Shown piece after piece: positions 1 to 9,119 of a DNA stretch of 64,000 bases. The stretch is from JBCCTX01 sp964652565. GTDB taxonomy: Bacteria; Bacteroidota; Bacteroidia; J057. A program made the translations under genes and the position numbers. A model generated the notes under the pieces. It made no database searches. It was not told the DNA's origin and saw only the letters and a list, made by a program, of their open reading frames with translations. Each line of letters opens with the position of its first letter. The stretch's first letter is position 1. Location: contig CAZZEC010000001.1 in assembly GCA_964652565.1 (NCBI GenBank), positions 1 through 64,000 on the forward strand. The letters are read 5' to 3'.

Positions 1-120
1 CACCCCCTGACGTCCACCGATATATTCACATTTCGGATTCTTCGACCCTCTCCAAAGTAATATCCTTGTCTGTAGGGGGATTCTGATATATAATTCAGAA
101 TTATATATTTTATATATTGT

Positions 121-220
121 TCAATCCCTCCAGGATTGATGCTGGGTGGAATACCATGGCTATTCCTGGTTTAACCCTTTCAGGGTTTCTGAAACTCCGA
201 AGGAGTTAAACCAGGAATAG
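121..220. repeat. REP-like nested palindromic element
   Basis: Four inverted repeats are packed into 100 bp. TCAATCC (121-127) pairs with GGATTGA (133-139). A perfect 16-bp outer stem, CTATTCCTGGTTTAAC (160-175), pairs with GTTAAACCAGGAATAG (205-220). Inside it are two small hairpins, AACCCT-TTC-AGGGTT (173-187) and AACTCC-GAA-GGAGTT (193-207). The inner hairpins share bases with the outer stem, so cruciform and two-hairpin forms would compete. This layout resembles bacterial REP elements mobilised in trans by single-strand transposases of the IS200/IS605-related RAYT type. No transposase is present in the window. The REP assignment is inferred from shape. Confidence 0.55.
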
Positions 221-477
221 GACCGGATATTGAACCATCTGTTCTGTTCTGTCATGTACACCCAAATTTTTATATGAAAGTGTTAGATAATATTGTCTCA
301 ACGCTTAGTATATAAAATTACATGTACATAAGCGTGAGAAAATAGCGTTTGCACATTCTGAGCCAACCCATATAAAATCCTCAGACTTTATTCAGAATTC
401 AATGGTAGTTTAGAATTAAGATTATGAATTTTTTAGATCTTAACTCCTAGAGAATCAACAAAAAGTTTTTAAATTAG

Positions 478-506
478 ATCTAGCCTTTTTTACTTTAAGG
501 CTAGAT
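478..506 (+). promoter_or_regulatory. Hairpin in the susC leader
   Basis: ATCTAGCCTT (478-487) pairs perfectly with AAGGCTAGAT (497-506) around a 9-nt T-rich loop. It ends 23 nt before the susC ATG. No T-run follows on the plus strand, so it does not look like a terminator. It is more likely a 5'-UTR structure or protein/sRNA target; its function is unknown. Confidence 0.35.
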
Positions 507-529
507 TAACAAAACTACTTTCTACTATT

Positions 530-3500
530 ATGCAACAATTTTACAAGCTAACTACAAGTAAATACCTGCAATCCGCTAAGAGATTTTTCTCTTTGGGTAT
601 TTGCCTGCTGGCAATCATCCAATTGGGATTTTCTCAGACTAGCACTGTAACAGGTACAGTTGTTAATACAGATAGTGACCCGCTCGTAGGTGCTTCTGTA
701 TTATTAAAAGGAACTACTATAGGTTCATTAACAGGTACTGATGGATCGTTTTCATTGGAAGCTAATCCTGCTACCGATACTCTCGTTATTTCCTATATAG
801 GATTCGAAACCAGAGAATTTGCCATAGGGGGGAATACGACCTTGACTATAACCATGGCAGAGAGTGCTTCATCTCTGGATGAAGTCGTTGTGGTAGCCTA
901 TGGTACTCAAAAGAAAGAGACTGTAACAGGTGCTGTTGCAGGTGTAAAAGGAGTGGATCTGGTGAAATCTCCAGCGGTTGATTTATCTAATTCGTTATCT
1001 GGACGAATTCCTGGCCTTGTGGTAATTCAGCCGAGTGGTGAACCAGGATTTGATGGCGCAAACATTACCATAAGAGGTACTAACACCCTAGGTAACAGTA
1101 GCCCACTTATCGTAATAGATGGGATTCCTGATCGCGATGGTGGATTGGGAAGGTTAAATCCACAGAATATAGAGTCAATTTCTGTGTTGAAAGACGCATC
1201 TGCTGCGATTTACGGAGCACGCGCAGCCAATGGGGTGATTCTGATCACAACGAAGCGTGGTGCGACTGGGAAACCTACCGTAACCTATGATTTTAATCAA
1301 GGTTGGTCTCAACCGACGGTTGTCCCTGAAATGTCCAATGCTGTGGAATATGCTACAATCATGAATGAGATACCAATCTACAGGTCTATACCTGTAGATG
1401 AATGGGGCGCTGCTTGGGAAAGTATTCAAAATACCGGTACATATACCTCTCCTACACCTGATATAGGAACGATCAATGCGAATTTTAGCCCAGAAGCGGT
1501 TCGTCTTCATGGTGAAGGAAGTGATCCTTGGGGGTTTCCTGATACAGATTGGTTTGATGATACGTTTAAAGATTGGTCTCCTCAAAATCGCCACAACTTA
1601 CAAATCAGTGGCGGAAGTCAAAATTTCCGTTATCTAGCTTCTCTGGGATATCTACATCAAGATGCCTATTACAATAACTCTGCAACCTTTTACGATCAAT
1701 ATACTGGTCGTGTAAATCTGGATGCAGATATTAATCAATATATTAAGGCATCTGTTGGCGTTTTGTTGCGCAGAGAGGATCGCAACTTCCCTACAGAGTC
1801 CGCGGGAGCAATCTTTCGTATGCTGATGCGCGGTCGCCCTACTGAGCCTGCGGTCTGGCCCAATGGAAGACCCGGTCCTGATATAGAAAATGGTCAAAAT
1901 CCTTATGTAGTTACAACTAATGAGACAGGATTCGACAGACGACCTACTGACTTCGTACAGACGAATGCTTCTGTGGATATCACTAATCCCTGGATAGACG
2001 GATTGACCTTATCACTTTCTGGTGCAGTTGATTACACCCGTCGTAAAAGAAAAGTTTGGCAGACTCCTTGGGAGTTGTATTATTGGGATCGCATCACCTA
2101 TGAAGATGATGGGGTAACGCCTTTATTAGAGCCTGCTGTGAGATCAAACTTTACAGATCCTCGTCTGAGAGAGGAAAATGGAGAAATTCTCAATACAAAC
2201 ATGACCGCCATCCTTAGATATGATAAGACATTTGGAGGTTCACATACCCTAAACTTATTAGCAGGGGTCACGAGAGAGGAATTTGAAGGAAACAATTTCT
2301 TTGCTTTTAGAAGAAACTTTATTTCTGCTGCAGTAGACCAGTTATTTGCTGGAGGACAAGACTTGCAGAATACAGGAGGAAGTGCTTATGAGAGAGCTCG
2401 TCTGGGTTACTATGGTCGCGCACAATACAACTATCAGGAAAAATATCTGGTAGAATTTATCTGGCGTTATGATGGATCGTATATCTTCCCGGAAGATGAT
2501 CGTTTTGGATTCTTTCCTGGGGTACTAGCTGGATGGAATATTTCTAATGAGCCATTTTTCAATGTGCCATTTGTTGATTACCTAAAAATCCGTGGTTCAT
2601 ATGGGGAAATGGGTAATGATCAGGTATTCTTCAATAATCAGTTACAGGAATTCGCCTATTTATCTACCTATGACTTTGGGACCTATCCTATCAACAATCA
2701 GGTAGTAACCACACTTACAGAGACCAGACTTGCCAACCCTAGCTTTACCTGGGAAAGAGCAAGAAATATCAATGTGGGATTAGATGCGACGTTTTTAAAT
2801 AACCGCATTGACGTAACACTGGAATACTTCCGCAACAGACGCGACCAGATCCTGATTCAGGAAACGGGATCTACTCCACAGACATCTGGAATTAGTAATC
2901 TATTACCTCCTGTAAATTCTGGTGAGTTTGAAAACCAGGGATTCGAATTTCTGGTAGCATACAATGGAAACATCTCCCAGAAGTTCCGTTTCCGTGTAGC
3001 ACTGAATGGAGGATATGCCAAAAATGAAGTTATATTCCTGGATGAAATTCCTGGTGCGCCTGAGTATCAGCTTCAGGAGGGTAAGCCGCTTAACGCATGG
3101 TTGGTATACAAGTCAGATGGAGTCTTCAGAGATCAAGCTGCTATAGAAGCTAATACTGTTGATTATAGTGAGGTTACCCCCGAGCTTATTCCCGGTGATA
3201 TGAGATTTGAGGATGTAAATGGCGATGGCAGAATCGATGGTGATGATCAGGTAAGATTAGATGAAAACATTACCCCCACCTTTAACTTTGGAGGTACAGT
3301 GGATCTTTCCTATGCAAATTTCGACCTATCGATGTTATTTCAGGGAGCTACGGGTGCTAGCTGGTTTATTAGGACAGAATCAGGAGATATTGGTAATTAT
3401 CTGAAGTATAACCACGACAATCGCTGGAGAATCGATAACCCTAGCAGTGAACATCCCAGATTGGCAAGTAGGAATGATGTATACTACCAAAGTACGTATG

Positions 3501-3745
3501 GAAATAACACCTATAACTTATTTAGTAAAGATTATGTACGGCTAAAAAATATTGAGCTTGGTTACAATATACCTACTAGCGTAATGAACAAAATTAAATT
3601 AGGTGGGTTGAGAGTTTATGTCAATGCGTTAAATTTATTTACTATCAGTGCGCAAGACATTTTTGATCCTGAAGCTACCAACTCAGCAGGTACTTATTAT
3701 CCACAAGCAAGAGTCATCAACACTGGTTTTAGTCTTACATTCTAA
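530..3745 (+). CDS. SusC/RagA-family TonB-linked outer membrane protein
   Basis: This is a TonB-dependent outer-membrane transporter that imports oligomeric nutrients captured by its SusD partner. A signal peptide (about 1-36, ending GFSQ) is followed by a carboxypeptidase-regulatory-like domain (about 40-120), the conserved SusC segment with DEVVVVAYGTQ (about 118), and a plug domain with the IRGT, PLIVIDG and LKDASAAIYG motifs (about 140-245). A long 22-strand-type barrel runs to the C-terminus. The 1071-residue length is normal for SusC. A late VNGDGRIDGDDQ loop is a calcium-type turn common in this family. The gene lies 24 bp upstream of susD. The substrate cannot be read from the sequence; no polysaccharide-degrading enzyme is directly attached. 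Confidence 0.95.
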   Translation: MQQFYKLTTSKYLQSAKRFFSLGICLLAIIQLGFSQTSTVTGTVVNTDSDPLVGASVLLKGTTIGSLTGTDGSFSLEANPATDTLVISYIGFETREFAIGGNTTLTITMAESASSLDEVVVVAYGTQKKETVTGAVAGVKGVDLVKSPAVDLSNSLSGRIPGLVVIQPSGEPGFDGANITIRGTNTLGNSSPLIVIDGIPDRDGGLGRLNPQNIESISVLKDASAAIYGARAANGVILITTKRGATGKPTVTYDFNQGWSQPTVVPEMSNAVEYATIMNEIPIYRSIPVDEWGAAWESIQNTGTYTSPTPDIGTINANFSPEAVRLHGEGSDPWGFPDTDWFDDTFKDWSPQNRHNLQISGGSQNFRYLASLGYLHQDAYYNNSATFYDQYTGRVNLDADINQYIKASVGVLLRREDRNFPTESAGAIFRMLMRGRPTEPAVWPNGRPGPDIENGQNPYVVTTNETGFDRRPTDFVQTNASVDITNPWIDGLTLSLSGAVDYTRRKRKVWQTPWELYYWDRITYEDDGVTPLLEPAVRSNFTDPRLREENGEILNTNMTAILRYDKTFGGSHTLNLLAGVTREEFEGNNFFAFRRNFISAAVDQLFAGGQDLQNTGGSAYERARLGYYGRAQYNYQEKYLVEFIWRYDGSYIFPEDDRFGFFPGVLAGWNISNEPFFNVPFVDYLKIRGSYGEMGNDQVFFNNQLQEFAYLSTYDFGTYPINNQVVTTLTETRLANPSFTWERARNINVGLDATFLNNRIDVTLEYFRNRRDQILIQETGSTPQTSGISNLLPPVNSGEFENQGFEFLVAYNGNISQKFRFRVALNGGYAKNEVIFLDEIPGAPEYQLQEGKPLNAWLVYKSDGVFRDQAAIEANTVDYSEVTPELIPGDMRFEDVNGDGRIDGDDQVRLDENITPTFNFGGTVDLSYANFDLSMLFQGATGASWFIRTESGDIGNYLKYNHDNRWRIDNPSSEHPRLASRNDVYYQSTYGNNTYNLFSKDYVRLKNIELGYNIPTSVMNKIKLGGLRVYVNALNLFTISAQDIFDPEATNSAGTYYPQARVINTGFSLTF

Positions 3746-3769
3746 CCAACGACCAAACAAAAGGACAAA

Positions 3770-5650
3770 ATGAAACTTACAAAACTCGGATATGTTATCA
3801 TTTTTGGTGTTGCACTACTGCAAACATCTTGTAATGATGACTTCCTCAACACAGAGCCACTTGATAAGATTTCAAGTGAAGCAACCTGGGCAGATGGCCC
3901 ACTTTCTGAAGCATTTATTTATAATGTATATTCCTTCCTGGGATATGGAGGATTTGAAGAAGAAGGATTGGCTGCAATCACAGATGAAGCCATGTTCACC
4001 CATGCAGGACGGGGTATCAACGTGCTTACAGAAGCTACACTTTCTCCTACCAACCTGGGAAATACGAGAATTTTACCTCAGTGGGGGGAATTGTACAATG
4101 CAATTAGACAAGCTAACGTAGCAATCGACAGACTTCCTACCTCTACATTTGACAATGATAACTTGAGAGAAAGATTGACAGGTGAAGCATTTTTTTTAAG
4201 AGGATATTACTATCATCAGCTCCTGAGAACTTATGGTGGAGTACCTCTTGTTGATCGTCCTTACGGATTAGGGGAAGATTACTCTATTGAAAGAAGTACG
4301 TTTGAAGAAACGGTAAACTTCATCATTGGAGATCTCGATCAGGCTGCTGCTCTACTTGATGGTAAAGAAGATACACCCGGAAGAGCTACTAAGGAAGCTG
4401 CTATGGCACTAAAATCTCGTGTGTTAATGTACGCTGCAAGTGATCTTCATCATGCACCTACAGCTCAGGCCAACTCGCCTACACTTGCTTCGTATTCGAA
4501 TATTGAATTGGTAGCATATACTGGTGGCGACCAAATGGCACGCTGGCAAGCAGCTAAAGACGCTGCCAAAGCAGTATTGGATATTACATCTGGCTATAAG
4601 TTTGATCTTAGCGAACCTGTTTCTTCTGAAGAAGGTACACAAAATTATCTTTCCATTGCCATGGGAGGTAAGAGCGCGATGGGTGATGCTGCTGCTGAAG
4701 TAGAATTGATCTTCGAACGTACCCATACGCCTGAGTTTACACAGGAAAGTAACTGGCCATTAGGAGGAATCCATGTTGGTATTAACAACGGTCCTAACGG
4801 ATATAGAAACTGGGCGGGTAATACGCCTATTCAGCAACTAGTAGATGATTATGAGATGATGGATGGTTCCAGGTTTGACTGGAACAATGAAGAGCATGCT
4901 GCTGATCCATATGATGGTCGTGATCCTCGTTTCTATGCCACAGTAATGTATGATGGGTCTGACTGGAAGCCCAGACCTGGAGATGTTGCTGCTATAGATC
5001 CTGCTGATCAGATACAGACTGGATATTATGATGATGGCAACGGAGGTATCATCAATGGTATCGACACACGTGAATCACCCATTGAAAACTGGAATGGTAG
5101 TAGAACACACTACTATGTAAGAAAATTCATCGATCCAGATCCGTCTTTACCCGATAACCAGTCTAGTGCTCAGGTTATTCCCTGGCCGTTTATCAGATAT
5201 ACGGAAGTTGTATTAAACTATGTGGAAGCTGCTATTCGTACGGGAGATGAAGGAGAAGCCAGGGATTGGCTGAATAGAATTCGCTTTAGAGCGGGAATGC
5301 CTGCCATAGATGATACAGGAGATGATCTTTTGCAGAGATACATTAATGAGAGGAGGATCGAATTGGCATATGAAGAGCACCGATTTTACGATGCTAGAAG
5401 ATGGATGATTGCTCCTGAAACATTGGGAAGAGGAATTAAGGTGATAGATATTAAAGCTACACTAAAGCCCGGACAAACTGCACTTGAACCTTACAGACAC
5501 GACGAAACGGTCTACGATTACAGTTATACGCCTGTTGACAATACAGAAGTCGAAACGCGTAGCTGGGACGATAAGATGTATTTCATCCCCATTGCTCGAG
5601 GTGAAATACAACGGAATGAGCTGTTGATACAGAATCCTGGATATAATTAA
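3770..5650 (+). CDS. SusD/RagB-family nutrient-binding outer membrane lipoprotein
   Basis: This is the surface lipoprotein that caps the SusC channel and binds its ligand. A lipoprotein signal ends at LQTSC, making C21 the lipidated residue, and is followed by NDDFLN, a typical SusD start. The TPR-rich N-terminal half carries the family motif around FFLRGYYYHQLL and YGGVPLV. The C-terminal region has the hallmark INERRIELAYEEHRFYDARRW pattern in the last fifth of the protein. The 626-residue length is within the usual 450-650 range. It is translated right after susC and is followed by a terminator-like hairpin at 5688-5730, so a fraction of transcripts may stop before the downstream genes. 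Confidence 0.94.
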   Translation: MKLTKLGYVIIFGVALLQTSCNDDFLNTEPLDKISSEATWADGPLSEAFIYNVYSFLGYGGFEEEGLAAITDEAMFTHAGRGINVLTEATLSPTNLGNTRILPQWGELYNAIRQANVAIDRLPTSTFDNDNLRERLTGEAFFLRGYYYHQLLRTYGGVPLVDRPYGLGEDYSIERSTFEETVNFIIGDLDQAAALLDGKEDTPGRATKEAAMALKSRVLMYAASDLHHAPTAQANSPTLASYSNIELVAYTGGDQMARWQAAKDAAKAVLDITSGYKFDLSEPVSSEEGTQNYLSIAMGGKSAMGDAAAEVELIFERTHTPEFTQESNWPLGGIHVGINNGPNGYRNWAGNTPIQQLVDDYEMMDGSRFDWNNEEHAADPYDGRDPRFYATVMYDGSDWKPRPGDVAAIDPADQIQTGYYDDGNGGIINGIDTRESPIENWNGSRTHYYVRKFIDPDPSLPDNQSSAQVIPWPFIRYTEVVLNYVEAAIRTGDEGEARDWLNRIRFRAGMPAIDDTGDDLLQRYINERRIELAYEEHRFYDARRWMIAPETLGRGIKVIDIKATLKPGQTALEPYRHDETVYDYSYTPVDNTEVETRSWDDKMYFIPIARGEIQRNELLIQNPGYN

Positions 5651-5687
5651 TAGGATACCGAATTTACGATTTCAAAATTTATTATAG

Positions 5688-5730
5688 GAAAATCTATCTT
5701 CATTCATTTGGAGATAGGTTTTCTTACTTT
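5688..5730 (+). terminator. Hairpin after susD, terminator-like
   Basis: GAAAATCTATCT (5688-5699) pairs with AGATAGGTTTTC (5712-5723) over 12 bp with one G-T wobble. The downstream sequence is T-rich (TTACTTTTATC) but not a clean T-run. It lies in the 91-bp gap between susD and the FG-GAP lipoprotein, so it may be a partial terminator that sets the ratio between the SusCD pair and the downstream genes. Confidence 0.45.
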
Positions 5731-5741
5731 TATCTTCTGGT

Positions 5742-8700
5742 ATGATTGAAACTAAATCTTCGATTTATATAGCAGGGATAGTTGCATGTCTGATATTTAT
5801 AGGATGTAACAAGGATTTGGATGAAGAAGCTTCTGTTTCATCCATGGATACGACGCGAGAACCTGCATTATTTACCCTCCTTTCACCTGAGGCTACGGGA
5901 ATTGATTTTCGAAATACATTAGAAGAAGGGTTGAATACCAACATCTTTATGTATGAATATTTCTACAATGGGGGAGGAGTATGTGCTGGGGATGTCAATG
6001 GTGATAGTTTGTTGGATATCTACTTTACTACCAATATGGGGAAGAATCATCTGTATCTCAATCAGGGAAATATGCAGTTCCGTGAAGTGAGCTCTCTTGC
6101 AGGTGTGTCCGGTAGGAGTGGTCCCTGGAAAACAGGTGCCACTTTTGTAGATATAAACGGAGATCAACTACTGGACTTATATCTTTGTTATTCAGGTTCT
6201 TTACCTCCTGAAAAGCGAAAAAACCAGTTGTTTATTAATCAGGGAAATAATGTCGATAATATACCTGAATTTAGTGAAGAGGCTGAAGAATATGGATTAG
6301 CCAGTCCTGCTTACAGTAATCAGGCTTTCTTTCTCGACTACGATCGAGATGGAGATCTGGATATGTTACTGCTCAATCATAATCCTAAATCTTTGCCAGT
6401 ACTCAATGAAGCGAGTACAGCTGAGTTGCTGAAACAGGATGATCCTTTGAGTGGGATAAGATTATATAGACAAGATAAGGGTACATTTTTTGATATTACA
6501 GTTGAGGCAGGTGTTACAGGATCGGGGTTGAGTTATGGATTGGGATTAGGTATTTCTGATATCAATCAGGATGGTTGGCCGGATTTTTATTTGTCCAATG
6601 ACTATGATATACCGGACTATTTATATATCAACAATGGTGATGGCACCTTTACTAACCAGATTGCAGAAGGAATAGGGCATAACAGCCATTTTTCCATGGG
6701 AAATGATATTGCGGATATCAACAATGATGGTTGGCAAGATATTTTTACCCTAGATATGTTGCCTGAAGATAACAGAAGGCAAAAGCTCTTATTGTCTCCT
6801 GACAACTATGCCAAGTTTGACCTGAATTTACGCAATGGATTTCACTACCAATACATGCGTAATATGCTCCAACTGAATAATGGTAATGGAACATTCAGTG
6901 AAATTGGTCAATTGGCAGGAATATCGAATACTGATTGGAGCTGGTCAGCATTGTTCACTGACTTTGACAATGACGGTTGGAAGGACCTCTACATAACTAA
7001 TGGATATTTCCGGGATTATACAAACCTGGATTTTATTAATTATATGGATGGCTATGTGAAATCTAAAGGTAGATTGGTGCGGGAAGATGTGCTCGAGCTG
7101 ATCCAACAGATGCCTTCTTCCAATATTTCTAACTATATTTTTGCCAATAATCAAGGGAAGCAATTTGTCAGTAAAGTACGTTCATGGGGCATGGGACAAC
7201 CCTCCAATAGTAACGGGGCGGCATATGCAGACCTGGATCTTGATGGCGATCTCGACTTAATCGTTAACAACATCAACCAGCCTGCATTTATATATCAAAA
7301 CCAAGCCAGAGAACAACAGATGGGGAATTTCCTTCAGGTGACCCTATCGGGAGAAGATAAAAATACACTTGGGTTAGGAGCAACGGTAACGATCTCACAT
7401 AATGGTAACCTACAAAAGATAGAGCAATATAACGCAAGAGGATACCTCTCTTCAGTATCCCCAGTCCTCCATTTCGGAGTGGGAGAGGACACAATAATAG
7501 ATACACTTATAGTTCATTGGTTGAGGGGTAAAAAAGAGGTACAAACAAATATTCCTGTCAATCAAATGATCACTCTGAAAGAACAGAATGCACTAAACTC
7601 CCCTTCAGAAGTATCCGAAGCAGAACCTATCTTTACCCAAGTACCCTCAGTGATAAATTTTCGTCATCAAGATCAACAAATCAACGATTTTGACAGGCAG
7701 CCTTTACTCATCAGTGAATTGTCATTTGACGGTCCTTGTATGGCAAAGGGAGATGTCAATGGCGATGGATTAGAAGATCTCATCATTGGAGCTGCCAGGG
7801 GGCAAAGTACTGCTTTGTACTTACAAACAAATAATGGCAGATTTCAGCAAAAAATTATAAAAGATTTTGAACAGGATAAAGCATCTGTTGATAGCGATAT
7901 TGCTATTGTTGATGTCAACAATGATGGTTCACTGGATCTGTATGTTGCCAGTGGTGGGTATCACGATTACGCATCAGATGATCCCCTGCTAAATGATAGA
8001 CTTTATATCAACGATGGACAGGGAGAATTCGAAAGAAAAGAAGATGCCTTGCCCGATATGAGGGTAAGCAAGGGATGTGTGGCTTTTTATGATATGAATG
8101 CAGATGGGTATCAGGATCTATTTGTAGGAGGGCGGGTGATACCTGGGAGGTATCCTGAGACACCTGAAAGCTTTCTGCTTCTAAATGATGGCTCAGGAAC
8201 ATTCACCAATGAAATATCGAGTATTGCCCCTGAGCTAGCAAAATGGGGTATGATTACCGATGCAGCATGGCTAGACATGGACCAGAACCAAACGAAAGAG
8301 CTTGTCATAGTGGGAGAATGGCTGGGTGTTACCGTGTATGAAAAGGAAGGAGATAAATGGGTAAACCATACTACTAAATACTTTGACGACGAATGTAAAG
8401 GATGGTGGAATGAGATAGCAATTGGTGATGTGAATAATGATAGCTTACCTGATTTGGTGATCGGGAATATGGGAACCAACACCCAATTTGAAGTATCTCG
8501 GTCAGAGCCAGCAGAAATGTATTATGGGGATTTCGACAATAATGGTTCTGTTGATCCTATTTTCTGCTATTATATTCAGGGAACCAGCTATCCCTATGTT
8601 ACCAGAGATGAAATGCTGAGGCAGTTAGTAGGATTGAAATCTAAATTCACTTCTTATGAAAGTTTTGCAGATATGAGATTAACGGATATCATCAGTCCTG

Positions 8701-9119
8701 GTCAGTTTAATCAAGCCCAATACTTATCTGCCAATCATATGAAGACGACACTTTGGATCAATAGACCCAATGACACCTGGCAAATGATGCCTCTCCCTAT
8801 TGAAGTACAATATGCACCTGTATATGCAATACAAGTGTTGGATTATGACCTTGACGGAAATCAGGATCTCTTGCTCTGTGGAAATAATAATCATATGAAA
8901 TTAAGGTTGGGTAAAATGGATGCTAATTATGGTACGCTGTTAAAAGGAAATGGGAAAGGTGAGTTTATATATCTTTCACAGATACAATCAGGACTTAGAC
9001 TGAAAGGAGATATTCGCAGTATTGTTCAATTTGATAATACGCTTATGTTTGGGATTAATCAGCGTCCTGTAGTAACTTATCTATTCAAAGAACCCAACAA
9101 AACGCTGTCAAAATTATGA
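5742..9119 (+). CDS. CRTAC1-type FG-GAP/VCBS and ASPIC/UnbV lipoprotein
   Basis: This is a large exported beta-propeller protein, likely on the cell surface. The lipoprotein signal ends in IFIGC, giving C22 as the lipidation site. The first propeller (about 50-530) contains repeated DVNGD, DINGD, DYDRDGD and DFDNDG calcium-binding loops typical of FG-GAP/VCBS blades. An ASPIC/UnbV-type module follows at about 540-615 (GLGATVTI, the HFGVG turn, VHW). A second set of FG-GAP blades occupies about 640-1100. The 1125-residue length matches the double-propeller CRTAC1 forms often found next to SusCD in Bacteroidota. Its stop overlaps the next start by 4 bp (ATGA), which implies translational coupling with the haloperoxidase-like gene. 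The biochemical role of these proteins is not established; ligand binding is an inference. Confidence 0.88.
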   Translation: MIETKSSIYIAGIVACLIFIGCNKDLDEEASVSSMDTTREPALFTLLSPEATGIDFRNTLEEGLNTNIFMYEYFYNGGGVCAGDVNGDSLLDIYFTTNMGKNHLYLNQGNMQFREVSSLAGVSGRSGPWKTGATFVDINGDQLLDLYLCYSGSLPPEKRKNQLFINQGNNVDNIPEFSEEAEEYGLASPAYSNQAFFLDYDRDGDLDMLLLNHNPKSLPVLNEASTAELLKQDDPLSGIRLYRQDKGTFFDITVEAGVTGSGLSYGLGLGISDINQDGWPDFYLSNDYDIPDYLYINNGDGTFTNQIAEGIGHNSHFSMGNDIADINNDGWQDIFTLDMLPEDNRRQKLLLSPDNYAKFDLNLRNGFHYQYMRNMLQLNNGNGTFSEIGQLAGISNTDWSWSALFTDFDNDGWKDLYITNGYFRDYTNLDFINYMDGYVKSKGRLVREDVLELIQQMPSSNISNYIFANNQGKQFVSKVRSWGMGQPSNSNGAAYADLDLDGDLDLIVNNINQPAFIYQNQAREQQMGNFLQVTLSGEDKNTLGLGATVTISHNGNLQKIEQYNARGYLSSVSPVLHFGVGEDTIIDTLIVHWLRGKKEVQTNIPVNQMITLKEQNALNSPSEVSEAEPIFTQVPSVINFRHQDQQINDFDRQPLLISELSFDGPCMAKGDVNGDGLEDLIIGAARGQSTALYLQTNNGRFQQKIIKDFEQDKASVDSDIAIVDVNNDGSLDLYVASGGYHDYASDDPLLNDRLYINDGQGEFERKEDALPDMRVSKGCVAFYDMNADGYQDLFVGGRVIPGRYPETPESFLLLNDGSGTFTNEISSIAPELAKWGMITDAAWLDMDQNQTKELVIVGEWLGVTVYEKEGDKWVNHTTKYFDDECKGWWNEIAIGDVNNDSLPDLVIGNMGTNTQFEVSRSEPAEMYYGDFDNNGSVDPIFCYYIQGTSYPYVTRDEMLRQLVGLKSKFTSYESFADMRLTDIISPGQFNQAQYLSANHMKTTLWINRPNDTWQMMPLPIEVQYAPVYAIQVLDYDLDGNQDLLLCGNNNHMKLRLGKMDANYGTLLKGNGKGEFIYLSQIQSGLRLKGDIRSIVQFDNTLMFGINQRPVVTYLFKEPNKTLSKL

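Larger units (their letters stand above)
1..529. other. Intergenic region upstream of susC
   Basis: No coding region is visible here. The stretch contains the nested palindrome at 121-220 and a 10-bp hairpin at 478-506 in front of susC, both listed separately. The rest is AT-rich sequence. No exact TAnnTTTG -7 element with a properly spaced -33 element was seen; the nearest is TAGCGTTTG around 343-351, which has one base too many, so the susC promoter is not assigned. Confidence 0.6.

Noticed and set aside
1175..1594. 139-codon minus-strand frame inside susC
   Set aside because: It is a shadow of the SusC plug region, with no motif or independent start context.
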